From Ichthyophis bannanicus (lineage: Eukaryota > Chordata > Amphibia > Gymnophiona > Ichthyophiidae): 64,000 bases of DNA. The stretch covers positions 903,805,309-903,869,308 of the forward strand of contig CM066035.1 of the NCBI GenBank assembly GCA_033557465.1, read 5' to 3'. Shown in pieces: positions 1 through 9,305 of the stretch; the stretch's first letter is position 1, and each line of letters starts with the position of its first letter. The position numbers were made by a program, and so were the translations under genes. The notes below the pieces were generated by a model. It had not been told where the DNA came from and did not search any database. It saw only the letters and a list, made by a program, of their open reading frames with translations.

Positions 1-157
1 TGAGGAGAGCTGGTCAGGAAGGCGGGAAGGCAGCGCGCATGTGCAGTGGGAGGCCCCGAAAGCTTCCTTCTGGGAAGCTGGGGAGCTTTCCCGCGCAGGC
101 TCCGTCGGTACCGACGTACCCATATGTGAGGACTTATTCCTGCTTGTTCCTGGAGAT
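1..157 (-). mobile_element. E0: 5' ITR of a DIRS element lying mostly outside the window
   Basis: This is the right-hand (5', coding-sense) terminus of a subfamily-A DIRS retrotransposon whose body lies to the left of the window. It matches the 5' ITRs of E7, E6 and E8, including the palindrome CGTCGGTACCGACG and the outer end ..CCTGCTTGTTCCTGGAG followed by AT. No coding sequence of this copy is visible. It interrupts the CR1 element that begins at 158. Confidence 0.85.
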
Positions 158-941
158 CAACCCTTCCGCAATATCACTAACAAAGCTGTTAAAAAAGAAT
201 TGGACTAAGGACAGATCTCTGTGGCATACCATTGGTAACCTCCGTTTAACTGTACCCTTTTTGTTGCCTCCCACTCAACCAATTTCTAACCTAATCAGTA
301 ACTTTAGGGTCAATCCCTAGGGTGCTCAGTTTGTTTATAAGTCGCCTGTGTGCAACAGTGTCAAAGACTTTACTGAAATCTACGTACACCACAACTAGGG
401 CTCTCCCTCGATCCCAACAACCTGGTCATCCAGTCAAAGAAATCAATCAAATTTGTCTGACAAGACCTGCCTCTGGTGAATCCATGCTGCCTTGGATCTG
501 TAATCCATTGAACTCCAGAAACCTCACTATTTTCTCTTTCAGCAGATTTTCCAATAATTTATTCACCACAGAGGTTAGACTAAACGGTCTGTAATTTTCA
601 ACCACATCCTTACTTCCGCTTTTGTGTAAAGGGACCACATGTGCCTTTCTCCAGTCCTCTGGGACCACTCCTGACTCCAAAGAAGCATTGAAAAGGTCAG
701 TCAGTGGAGCTGCTAGAATGTCCCCAAATTCCTTCAGTATTCTTGGATGTATCCCATCTGGTCCCATTGTTTCATCTACTTTTAATTTAGCTAGTTCCTC
801 ACAAAGAGTCTTCTGAAAATCATTCGAGATCCCCATTGCTTCTATTTCTATTTGTGGGTGTTTTCCGAGGTCCTGCTCCTGGCCCTTCATTTGTGAACAC
901 AGAATAGAAATATTTGTTAAGCAATTGTGCTTTATCCACAT
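158..941 (-). pseudogene. CR1 reverse transcriptase remnant
   Basis: The minus-strand translation around 447-941 carries CR1 RT landmarks: GPDGIHPRILKE, FNASLESGVVPEDW and NYRPFSLTSVVNKLLE. Further 3' (158-440), in a shifted frame, YVDFSKVFDTVAH covers RT motif A. The catalytic FADD block lies beyond the break at 158. Enzymatically this would prime reverse transcription at a nicked target, but the reading frame is broken more than once. Confidence 0.75.
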
Positions 942-1245
942 CAGCTTCTACATATTCCTCCCCTTCACCCTTAAGTATGACAATACCACTTTTGACCTTC
1001 CTCCTCTAACATATCTGAAAAATGTCTTATCGCCCCATTTTATGGCATTGGCTATTTCTTCTTCTTTTTGTATCTTTGCTTTCCTGACTACTTTGCTAGC
1101 TCTAAGTTTTTCCAACTATAGATACAAGAGATCACAGAGAGAGGAAGACCGATATTTCATGAAGGCCTTCCCCTTTTTTCTTCACATTTTCAGCTACTTC
1201 TTTTGAGAGTCATAGCGGTCTGTCTCCTTTTCCTTTTACCTTTAT

Positions 1246-2118
1246 TTACCACTCTAACAAGAGTTGGTTGCCCTTAAAAATATCCCCTTTCAGTTTTTCT
1301 ACATCCCCCAGCTCTTCCCATTCCGCTAATGATTCCTTGAGGTATTGGCCCATCTTGGCAAAGTTAGTTTTCCTAAGTCTAAGACCCTCGGCTTTTGAAT
1401 GGATTTTATCAGCTCTAGTCCTAATACTGAACCACACCATCTGGTGATCACTGAATGCGAGATGATCTCCCTCTATAACATCAGAAACACTTTCCCCATT
1501 GGTATGCACCAAGTCCAGTATGGCTCCTTCAGGTGAGGGTTCTATTACCAGTTGCCTGAATAGTTCTCCCTATAAAGAATCCAGGATCTCCTTACTTCCA
1601 GATGATACTGCAGCAGGGATGTGCCAATCGACATCCGGCATACTGAAATCACTTATCAGTAGCACATCTCCTTTCCTGGCAGTGCTGCGTATGTCTTCTG
1701 TTAAATCTTCATCCACTTCTCCCTGTGAGGGGGATCTGTATATCACGCCAATGCAAATGGATTTCTCTTTCCCTCTTTCTAGTTTAACATACAGTGCCTC
1801 CTTCTCTCCCTTTTAAGCCCTGTATAGCTTTAATATTATTTTTTACATATAGTGCCACATCTCCTCTCCTTCTTCCTACCCTATCCTTCCTGAATAAAGT
1901 ATAATTACATCCCAGTCATGGTTGTCCGTAAACTATGTCTCTGTAACCACCACTAAATCCAAGACAGCCTCTTCCATTAAAGCCTCAACATCTGGGATCT
2001 TATTTCTCATGCTACAGGCATTTATACACACTGCTTTCCAGATGTTGCCCCTTCTACTCATTTCTATAGAGGTATTTAATATTTCACTTACCTGAGGACT
2101 TTCTTCTCCCATCCCCAA
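1246..2118 (-). pseudogene. CR1 apurinic-type endonuclease remnant
   Basis: Minus-strand fragments at 1933-2118 read INACSMRNKIPDVEALM followed by DLVVVTET, the start of a CR1 endonuclease (N and E of the first catalytic blocks). Downstream fragments at 1499-1816 and 1246-1512 continue the domain up to the RT linker. Several frameshifts separate them, so no protein is expected. Confidence 0.65.
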
Positions 2119-2243
2119 GGAATCTAGTTTAAAGCCCTCTTCAGTAAGTTAGTCAGTCTGCTACTGAAGACATGTCGACCTTTCTTGGACAGATGGACGC
2201 CATCTGTGCTCTGCAGTCCTTGGAACATCCCATGGTCCAGGAA

Positions 2244-2422
2244 AGCATAGTTACTCACCTGTAACAGGTGATCTCCGGGAACAGCAGGAATTTAGTTCTC
2301 ACATATGGGTATCGTCGGTACCGATGGAGCCTGTGCGGGAACGCTCCCCAGCGTCCAATTAGGAAGCTTTTGGGAGCATCCCACAGCACCTGCGTGCTGC
2401 CTTCCCCAACTGCCTCTCTCCA
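2244..2422 (-). repeat. E1 3' ITR with 27-nt terminal extension
   Basis: Inverted copy of the 5' ITR. The outer 27 nt (2244-2270) are absent from the 5' ITR and contain the 7-1-7 palindrome CACCTGTAACAGGTG (2256-2270). It is followed by ATCTCC, the point where homology with the 5' terminus starts. An 8-nt deletion near 2400 distinguishes it from its partner. Confidence 0.85.
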
Positions 2423-2507
2423 ATTGAGTTTAAAGCTGAGACAAAAAGAGAGAGAGAGGGAAAGAGAAAGAGATAGAGATACAATTCCTAGGGGAGGTGG
2501 GTGGGTT

Positions 2508-2606
2508 GTGAGGACTAAATTCCTGCTGTTCCCGGAGATCACCTGTTACAGGTAAGTAACTATGCTATCTCTAGGAACAAGCAGGAATGTAGTCCTCACA
2601 TATGGG
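2508..2606 (-). repeat. E1 internal complementary region (ICR)
   Basis: The left half (2508-2566) is the reverse complement of the outer 3' terminus including the 27-nt extension. The right half (2567-2606) is the reverse complement of the outer 5' terminus. They meet at TATGCT/ATCTCT, so the ICR is a copy of the circle junction, as in the DIRS-1 replication model. A G-rich block (about 2491-2509) sits immediately beside it. Confidence 0.85.
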
Positions 2607-2725
2607 GGGACTCCCTAGCTTTAGGTGCCAGGGAGAGACCTCAGAAGTTGTGTACCCCTGTGAAAGGGCTCCACTTCCCTCCATGGATCTCTGTCATCCA
2701 AACAGGGATGGTGGGTAGCAGTTGA

Positions 2726-3928
2726 TTAGGTATGGAACAGGTGTTGGAGAACAGCCTGACCAAACAAGGCATCCCGGCGGGAGTCCTTGTCCAAGCAGTA
2801 ATGGGTTGTGAAGGTATGAACCGAGGCCCAGGTGGCTGCTCGACAAATGTCGTTGATGGATACAAAGTGCAGATGAGCCATTGAAGCTGCCATGGCTCTC
2901 ACATTGTGAGCTGTGACATGGCCTTCTAGAGGAAGATTCTTACTCTGATAGGCAAAGGAAATACACTGAGCAATCCAGTTAGACAGTGTTCTCTTGGATA
3001 CTGGAAGTCCCAAATGAGAAGGATCAAAAGCAACAAAGAGCTGAGAGGACTTTCTATGTTGCTGTGCTCTTTGTAAGTAAAAAGCTAAAGCTCTTTTACA
3101 GTCCAAAGTACGAAGATTTCTTTCTGCATTAGATTCATGAGGCCTTGGAAAAAACACAGGCAGGTAGACCGCCTGGTTTAGATGAATAGGTGAGACCCCC
3201 TTTGGCATAAAGTGTGGATGAGTCCTAAGGACTACCTTGTCATGATGTAACCTTGTATAAGGTGGATCAGCTACTAGTGCCTAAAACTCACTGATGCGAC
3301 GTGCTGATGTGATTGCAATGAGAAAGATAACTTTCCAAGAAAGAAATTTCAATGAGGTAGTAGCTAAGGGTTCGAAAAGTGGCTTCATAAGCTGACCAAG
3401 AATTAGGTTTAAGTCCCATGCCACAGGTGGTGGCCTAATGGGAGGCTTAGTTAGAAGGCCTCTCATAAATCTTGCTACAAGAGGATGGGAGGAAATAGGC
3501 CGTCTATTTAGAGGCTTGAAAGAAGCTGCAATAGCACTCAAATGAACTCTTACCGAGTTAGTCTGAAGTCCTGCATTGGATAAATGAAGGAGATACTCCA
3601 GTAATGATTCCAAAGGTATCGCAAGGGGGTTGAGACCCTTCTGCGAGCACCATATGGTAAACCTTTTCCACTTGAAAGCATAAGAGCGTCTTGTGGAAGG
3701 CTTCCTGGAAGCATAAAGGATATCCTTTACTTGCTGAGGGAGGTTAAGGTCATGACGATCTAGGCCTTCAGCAACCAAGCCCTGAGATGCACAGACTGGA
3801 GATTGGGATGCCATAACATTCTGTTCTCCTGGGACAGGAGATCTGGAGGAGACCCTAATTCCAGGGAGGGAGCTTGAGAGAGATGTAGAAGCAGAGGGTA
3901 CCACACTTGCCGTGGCCAATGTCGCCAC
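2726..3928 (-). pseudogene. E1 tyrosine recombinase, one premature stop
   Basis: A DIRS YR that would integrate the circular element DNA. The frame is continuous from 3928 to 2726 except for one TAG at 3281-3283, right after the Arg-I motif TSARRISE. The N-terminal SAM-like domain is at about 3350-3720. Downstream are AHNVRAMAASMAH (HxxR), ATWASVHTF (Trp) and THYCL (Tyr nucleophile). The C-terminus GQAVLQHLFHT matches E7. Loss of the enzyme is due to this single nonsense change as far as I can see. Confidence 0.85.
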
Positions 3929-4167
3929 AAAAAAGAAGAATAAGGAAAATAATTTTCTGCGGTGACAGGAACACGACCTGCTGGCTCCGCGGAAAACGAA
4001 GAACTGGAGAGAGGCAGTTGGGAAAGGCGGGAAGGCAGCATGCAGGCGCTGTGGGATGCTCCCAAAAGCTTCCTAATTGGACGCTGGGGAGCGTTCCTGC
4101 ACAGGCTCCGTCGGTACCGACGATACCCATATGTGAGAACTAAATTCCTGCTGTTCCCGGAGATCAC
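3760..4167 (-). pseudogene. E1 residual MT end and deletion joint
   Basis: The short minus-strand frame ending at 3760 with AWLLKA-stop is the last part of the RT-RNase H-MT frame. It overlaps the start of YR, which is in the -1 frame as in E3 and E7. Upstream (right) of about 3928 the MT sequence is joined directly to non-coding 5' leader, marking the internal deletion. Confidence 0.6.
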
Positions 4168-4416
4168 CTGTTACAGGTGAGTAACTATGCTTTCCTGGAC
4201 CATGGGATGTTCCAAGGACTGCAGAGCACAGATGGCGTCCATCTGTCCAAGAAAGGTCGACATGTCTTCAGTAGCAGACTGACTAACTTACTGAAGAGGG
4301 CTTTAAACTAGATTCCTTGGGGATGGGAGAAGAAAGTCCTCAGGTAAGTGAAATATTAAATACCTCTATAGAAATACCCATATGTGAGGACTACATTGCT
4401 GCTTGTTCCTGGAGAT
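4005..4416 (-). repeat. E1 5' ITR with palindromic 251-bp insert
   Basis: The 5' ITR runs from about 4005 to 4137. At ATACCCATATGTGAG (4123-4137) the sequence switches into a copy of the 3' ITR end with its 27-nt extension, then into 186 bp of inverted CR1-A (4190-4375). It then returns to a second ATACCCATATGTGAG (4374-4388) and the true 5' terminus ending GGAGAT at 4416. Left arm 2060-2422 and right arm 4005-4375 are inverted copies. Confidence 0.85.
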
Positions 4417-4454
4417 ACCAAAATGCTTGGACCAAACTAAGTTGTTGCGCCTGC

Positions 4455-5352
4455 TCAAAGGGAGAGGAAAGATGTACATTGTAATCCTGGTAACATGGAG
4501 ACCAGTGGGTCAGTAATGCCTGCTGCAAAGGATACATATGTTCTCGAGCCCAAGGGACCAATTCCAAGGAGGCAGCCATTGCTCCCAGGAGCTGCAGTTA
4601 ATCCCAGGCTCTGGAGACCAGATTCCTTTGAAATTCCTGGATTTGAGAGTTGAACTTCCTCCATCATTCGGCGGTCAGGAAGACACTCCCCAGTGGAGTG
4701 TTGAAACAAGCATGAAGAAATGGCAAATCCTGGGAAGGTGTGAAACAGCTCTTGGCGTGGTCAACTACCCAGCCGAGCTCCCCAAGAAGCTGTACTACCT
4801 GCTGCACTGAATAGAGAGCATCGGAATAAGTCTTGGCGCAGATCAGCCAGTTGTCCAAGTAGAGATGAATACAAATGCCCTTGCACTGGAAAGCCACTGC
4901 AACCATCATCATAATCTTGGAGAAGGTCCGTGGCGCGGCTGCCAACCCAAAGGTAAGAGCACAGAACTGGAAATGTTTGCCCAAAATTGCAAACCTGAAG
5001 AAGCACTGTTGATCCTCTCAGATGGGAATATGGAAGTAAGCTTCTGTCAGATCTAGAGAGACCAGAAACTCCCCCTGCTGGACATACTGAATCACCAACC
5101 TCAGCGTCTCAGACCAAAATCAGGGCACTCTCAAACCACAGTTGGCTCCTGCGAGATTGAAAATAGGACAAAAGGAGCCATCCTTCTTTGGGATAACAAA
5201 GTAGATGGAATACCTTCCCATGCCCCACTCTGAAGAATGGCCTGGAGTTTGAGAAGATGCCGAAGGGTAGCCCATACAGCTGCTTTCTTCAGGGCGGAAG
5301 CACAAGAGGAAATCACAAAGGTGTATTGAATCAGTCTAGAACTTTCCAGCAC
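4455..5352 (-). pseudogene. E2 reverse transcriptase fragment
   Basis: Minus-strand pieces show RT motifs in order: YSIYFVIPKKDGSFCPIFNL (5120-5305), ALTFGLAAAPRTFSKI and LYLDNWLI (4664-4984). The motif-C YLDD has become YLDN, losing one catalytic aspartate. At least three frames are needed to read it, so it is inactive. Confidence 0.75.
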
Positions 5353-5393
5353 ATATCACTGCTTTACAATGTTGAAGACTCATTGATCGGATG

Positions 5394-7016
5394 TTAAGTG
5401 GGCCCATTTGTGGTAAAAGAATGAAGGCGACCTCCCACCTGTGGTACCTCTGAATGGGTCGTCATCCCCCCAATCGTCAGCGTGAAGGAAGAGAATGAGG
5501 AGCAGAAACATAGAAACATGATGACAGAAAAAGACCACAAGGCCCATCTAGTCTGTCCTTCCATAACAACAACTACAACAGACTTGCTGGCGGAAGAGCC
5601 AGAGGCATGGGAGCAACAAGCTCCTAGAAAGGACTGGGCCTTAGAACCCAAACCACAAAAGGAAGCTCCCCACTTCCCTGGATGACCACACCTAGAGTCG
5701 TGAAAGCAAGAAAGAGAAGAACAGGCACCTGAAGGTAACAAATGCTTAGAGGCCACCTTTGGCTTATCCTCTGGCAAGTGCTGTGGCTTGACTTCCCCAT
5801 GATCCTTAACGAGCTTCTGTAGGTCTTCCCCAAAGAGAAGGCCACCCTTAAATGGAAGCCTGGCCAAACGTGCTGCAGAGGCTGCATCTGCAGACAAGTT
5901 AGGTAGCTACAACCAGCGTTGAGGCACTGTGGTCGCTCCCTGAGCGACCAAGCGCAACACATCATAGAAGGCAACAGACAAAAAAGCCATCACGGACCCC
6001 AAGCAAGCCGAGTTGGTGTCCCCAAGTAACAGCTGGTCCCAACGCAACAGGGCTTGGGCCACAAGACCCCACACACACAGATACCTGGACTGCCAGGAAT
6101 GAGGCAGAGAAGGCGGCCTTCAAAAGCACGACATTCCAGTCCTGCTGATCATGGAGAGCTGTACCCCCTTCAACTGGAATTGTGGTGCACTTAGTCACCA
6201 CTGTGACCAGGGCATCCACATTAGGATAACAAGCACATATCCAAGTCTTTCTGAGACCAAGGATAGATTCTGCCCAGCCTCCGGGCAATCTTCAGAGTTG
6301 CATCGGGACAGGCCCACTCATCCAACACCATTTGCTGAAGTTCTGGCGGAGAGGAAAACGTCCTAGAGGTCTCCTGATGCTACACAGAATAGGGTCGGAA
6401 GTGGTCTTATAGCTGAACTGCTAAGAATGAATCAGGAATCCAGAGCTCCAAAGCAATCTGCATAATAATAGGCAATCTATAAAAAAAAGCAGAACTACGC
6501 AGGATTCACTATCATTTTCCGGAGGGGAAATCTCTCCCTCTTCCAAGTTGGATTCACTTGCTGCAGAATTCTCTAGCAGGTCCTGATCCCCTTCATCTAC
6601 CTTGCAGGAGTCACAGTCATCAAGATCCCACGCCAACGCCCTGCACAGACGGCCAGAGTTGTGGCCTGAGTCTACAGACCTGGAATGCTTCCGTCTCATC
6701 TCCACTTGGAAAGGCACTGGCGGCAGAGAAGAAGGGGGCCAACATTGGGAGAGAAAGGCCCCTTGACCTCCTTTCTATAGGACCCAAACATGTTGAAACA
6801 TAGCAGCAAACTCAGCTGCTGTTGGATCCTGCCCAAAGGACAAAGACTGCTTGCTGACTTCCTCTTCCTTCGTTCTGGGGGAATAAAATGGGACAGTGAG
6901 ACTCCCCTTCCAGACACATGCTGGAAGTCCATGCAGGATCCATCCGCAATGGAAGATCCATGGGAGAGTCCCCCCTGAGACATCTGAACAAGCTCAGCCG
7001 ACAATGGGGGAGCCAT
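5394..7016 (-). pseudogene. E2 gag remnant
   Basis: The likely start is at 7016 (MAPPLSAELV). Downstream, an acidic segment EEGEISPPENDSE lies at about 6500-6550, the capsid-like block VDALVTVVTKCTTIPVEGG at about 6150-6210, and FKGGLLFGEDLQKLV at about 5790-5860. The last two blocks match the gag family from which the vertebrate LAP2-alpha C-terminus is thought to derive. Several frameshifts and a CR1-tail insertion (about 5490-5600) break it. Confidence 0.65.
5490..5600 (-). repeat. CR1 3'-tail fragment inside E2 gag
   Basis: The + strand block GAAACATGATGACAGAAAAA through TCTGTCCTTCC matches the 3' tail of CR1-B at 15357-15412. It is a short CR1-like insertion or shared 3' UTR module on the minus strand that splits E2 gag. 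Confidence 0.55.
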
Positions 7017-7700
7017 GGGTGGGACCTCTGATGCTGTGAGACCAGGAGCTGAGATGGAAAGCCTGTCTACAGCCTGGTGGAATAATTACTTCCCGACACA
7101 AGGAGCTCTTCCGATTTGCCAGGGGGAGAGCTCTGCTCTTTCAGGCAAGAGCCTTAAAAAGGAGCCTAGTCCTACCTCAGAAGATTGACTGTACTTAATT
7201 TATTTTAATAAAGAAAAGTAAAAATATATAAAGAAAAGAACAACTTCCCAAGAGACAACAGGGAGATTAGGCCTAGGCACCCCCCATGGAGTATACTTCA
7301 AGCACCTCAACTAGCCCTCATGACCAGAAGTTGCCTCCCGAAGGAAGGACAGACAGACCAGAGGGGTATCTCAAATATGCCCTGGTGTCTCAATTCTCGC
7401 TGCTCAACTGGCCGGCATCCTTGAGATGACTGCCAGGACCTTTAGGCCTCTGCTGCACTGAGAGAAGGAGCCACCATCTGCTGGAGACAGAGAAAATACT
7501 GGAGAGTGCCTCCAGCTGCACTGGGTTTTATGTTAGTAATGATGCCATGACACTTTTCTGTTTTTTTTCTTCGTCTCCATCATCTGCTGGTGGGGGAGAT
7601 AACCCACTAGTCTTGAATGGTCTAGCAGGATGCTCTGGAATTTTAGTTATATTTTCTGCAATACCCTAAGAATAAAAGCTTTTATGTTAATATCCTAATG
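7017..7700. other. E2 leader and terminus, then unassigned sequence
   Basis: No gene. 7017-7635 is probably the untranslated leader and 5' terminus of E2. 7636-7700 is AT-rich and unassigned, and it leads to the possible 8-bp duplication TCCTAATG (7693-7700) of the MITE that follows. Confidence 0.4.
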
Positions 7701-7761
7701 CAATGGTTCAAATCTGTCTTCAGGATACACCAAGACAACTGGGATTTCAGGATATCCACAA

Positions 7762-7948
7762 AGAGTAGTTACTCACCTGTAACAGGTGTTCTCCAGGAGC
7801 CGCAGGAATCAGTCCTCACTTATGGGTGACATCGGTGCCGACGGAGTCCTTGCGGAGCAATTTTCCCCAGCTTTCGAAGAAAGCCTTTGGGAATTGCAGC
7901 GCGCATGCGCGGTCCCCTTCCCGCCCAAGGGTGCCATCTTGCTCAGTC
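7762..7948 (-). repeat. E3 3' ITR with 27-nt extension
   Basis: Outer 27 nt (7762-7788) carry the CACCTGTAACAGGTG palindrome (7774-7788) and are unique to this end. The remainder pairs with 13365-13523. It is preceded by the dinucleotide AA (7760-7761), the inferred crossover core. Confidence 0.85.
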
Positions 7949-8031
7949 TGATGACAGAGAAGAGACAGCAAAAAAGTTAGCAAAAACATATAATAAGAAT
8001 GACTGCAACTCCAAGGGGAGGAGGGAGGGTA

Positions 8032-8129
8032 GTGAGGACTGATTCCTGCTGCTCCTGAAGAACACCTGTTACAGGTGAGTAACTACTCTTTCTCCAGGAC
8101 CAAGCAGGAAGTCAGTCCTCACTTATGGG
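8032..8129 (-). repeat. E3 ICR (circle-junction copy)
   Basis: In coding-sense complement it joins the two element ends at ACTACTCT/TT/CTCCAGG (about 8082-8096). It shares E3's private CACTTATGGG variant. The adjoining G-rich block is GGGGAGGAGGGAGGG (about 8015-8029). Confidence 0.85.
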
Positions 8130-8267
8130 ACTCACGAGCTCAAGGCTACCGGAGACCTCAAACCGAAAAATGAGCTCCCTCAAGCTCAACAGTACAGAAG
8201 GAAGGAATCTTCTCTGAATACGAATCCGGCCGGTAGCCCAACACCAGGGCCGGAGGGTAGGAGTTGC

Positions 8268-9300
8268 TTAGACCTCAACGAGATTGTGGAGGACTGCCTG
8301 TCCGAAAGCACTGTCCCTGCGGGACTCCCTCTCCAGGCAGTAATGAGCTGCAAACGTCTGGCTTGAAGACCAAGTAGCGGCCCGGCAGATGTCTGCCAAC
8401 GGAACAGAGCGGAGGTGAGCCACTGACGCAGCCTTCGCCCTGACACGGTGAGCCGTGACTCGACTCTCTAAGGAGAGGCCGGCTGCTCCATAAGCCCAGG
8501 CGATACAGTCATCTACCCAGATGGACAAAGTATGCTTAGAGACGGGTACCCCCAACCGACTGGGGTCAAAAGATACGAAAAGCTGGACAGCTTTTCGATG
8601 CTCTCACGTACGGTCAAGGTAGAACGATAAGGCTCTTCTACAATCCAGGATATGCAGAACAGTTTCAGCTCAGCTGGTATGCGGCCTGGGAAAGAAGGTC
8701 GGAAGAACCACCTCTTGATTGATGTGAAAAGAGGAGACCACCTTTGGAAGAAACTTAGGGTGAGTCCGTAAGACCACCCTATTCTTGTAGAACCTAGTGT
8801 ATGGGGGCTCCGACACTAGGGCCTGCAGTTCACCAACGCGCCTAGCGGAGGTAAGGGCTACCAAGAAGAGAGTTTTCCAGGAGAGGAAACGAAGAGGGCA
8901 GGTAGCCATGGGTTCAAAAGGCGGACCAGGTAAGCCTTTGCAAGACCACATTGAGATCCCAGTCAGGAGCTGGAGGGCGCAGCGAGGGCTTAAGCAGAAG
9001 AAGGCCCTTGAGAAAACGCGCCACCAAGGGATGCGCGGAAAGAGGCTGGCCCTCCACCGGCGAATGATGTGCAGAGAGAGCACTGAGGTGGACCCTGACA
9101 GAGTTGGATTTGAGGCCTAGATCGGAGAGGTGAAGCAAATATTGCAGTACCACCGATACTAAGCAGGCGAAGGGGTCCTCAGAGCGCTGAGAACACTAGA
9201 CCGAGAAGCGACGCCATTTAAGGGCGTAAGATTTCCGGGTGGAAGGTCGCCGAGACGCCAGGACGACAGCCTCCACCTCCGGAGGAAGTAAGAGCGGAGC
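8268..9300 (-). pseudogene. E3 tyrosine recombinase, broken
   Basis: YR with the family motifs: ALTSARRVGELQALV (Arg I), TAHRVRAKAASVAH (HxxR), ATWSSSQTF (Trp), AHYCLERES (Tyr) and C-terminus GQAVLHNLVEV at 8268. Damage: stops at 9196-9198, 8670-8672 and near 8605, plus a frameshift near 8935. Upstream it continues open in the -1 frame across the end of MT (9196-10119), the same overlap seen in E7 and E1. Confidence 0.85.
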
Positions 9301-9305
9301 TAGGA

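Larger units (their letters stand above)
158..2241 (-). mobile_element. CR1 LINE (CR1-A), 3' part missing
   Basis: A minus-strand non-LTR retrotransposon of the CR1 clade. Reading from 2241 downwards it holds the end of ORF1 with an esterase-like DGVHLS signature (about 2130-2200), then an endonuclease region and a reverse transcriptase region. It breaks off at 158 in the RT, where E0 interrupts it. E1 abuts its 5' end, and 186 bp of this CR1 (2060-2245) recur inverted at 4190-4375. Many frameshifts show it is dead. Confidence 0.8.
2244..4416 (-). mobile_element. E1: internally deleted DIRS element (subfamily A)
   Basis: Order on the + strand: 3' ITR (2244-2422), purine-rich spacer, ICR (2508-2606), YR (2726-3928), then a direct jump at about 3928 into the 5' leader and 5' ITR. 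Gag, RT, RNase H and most of MT are deleted, about 3.6 kb compared with E7. The 5' ITR carries a 251-bp insertion (see 4138-4388) that makes the element part of a much larger palindrome. It retains ITRs, ICR and a nearly whole YR, the parts needed in cis for mobilisation. Confidence 0.85.
4417..7635 (-). mobile_element. E2: old, diverged DIRS element (gag and RT only)
   Basis: A decayed element of a different DIRS lineage in the same orientation. It has an RT fragment (4455-5352) then gag (5394-7016) and a leader up to about 7635. YR, MT and RNase H are missing on the left, where E1 and its palindromic insert abut. Leader and terminus contain CATCTGCTGG blocks (7468-7480 and 7583-7593), probably terminal sequence of this lineage. 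Heavy frameshifting makes it the oldest DIRS copy here. Confidence 0.7.

Noticed and set aside
2255..2555. Paired 95-codon ORFs on both strands at DIRS ends
   Set aside because: They are translations of ITR and ICR palindromes, not genes.
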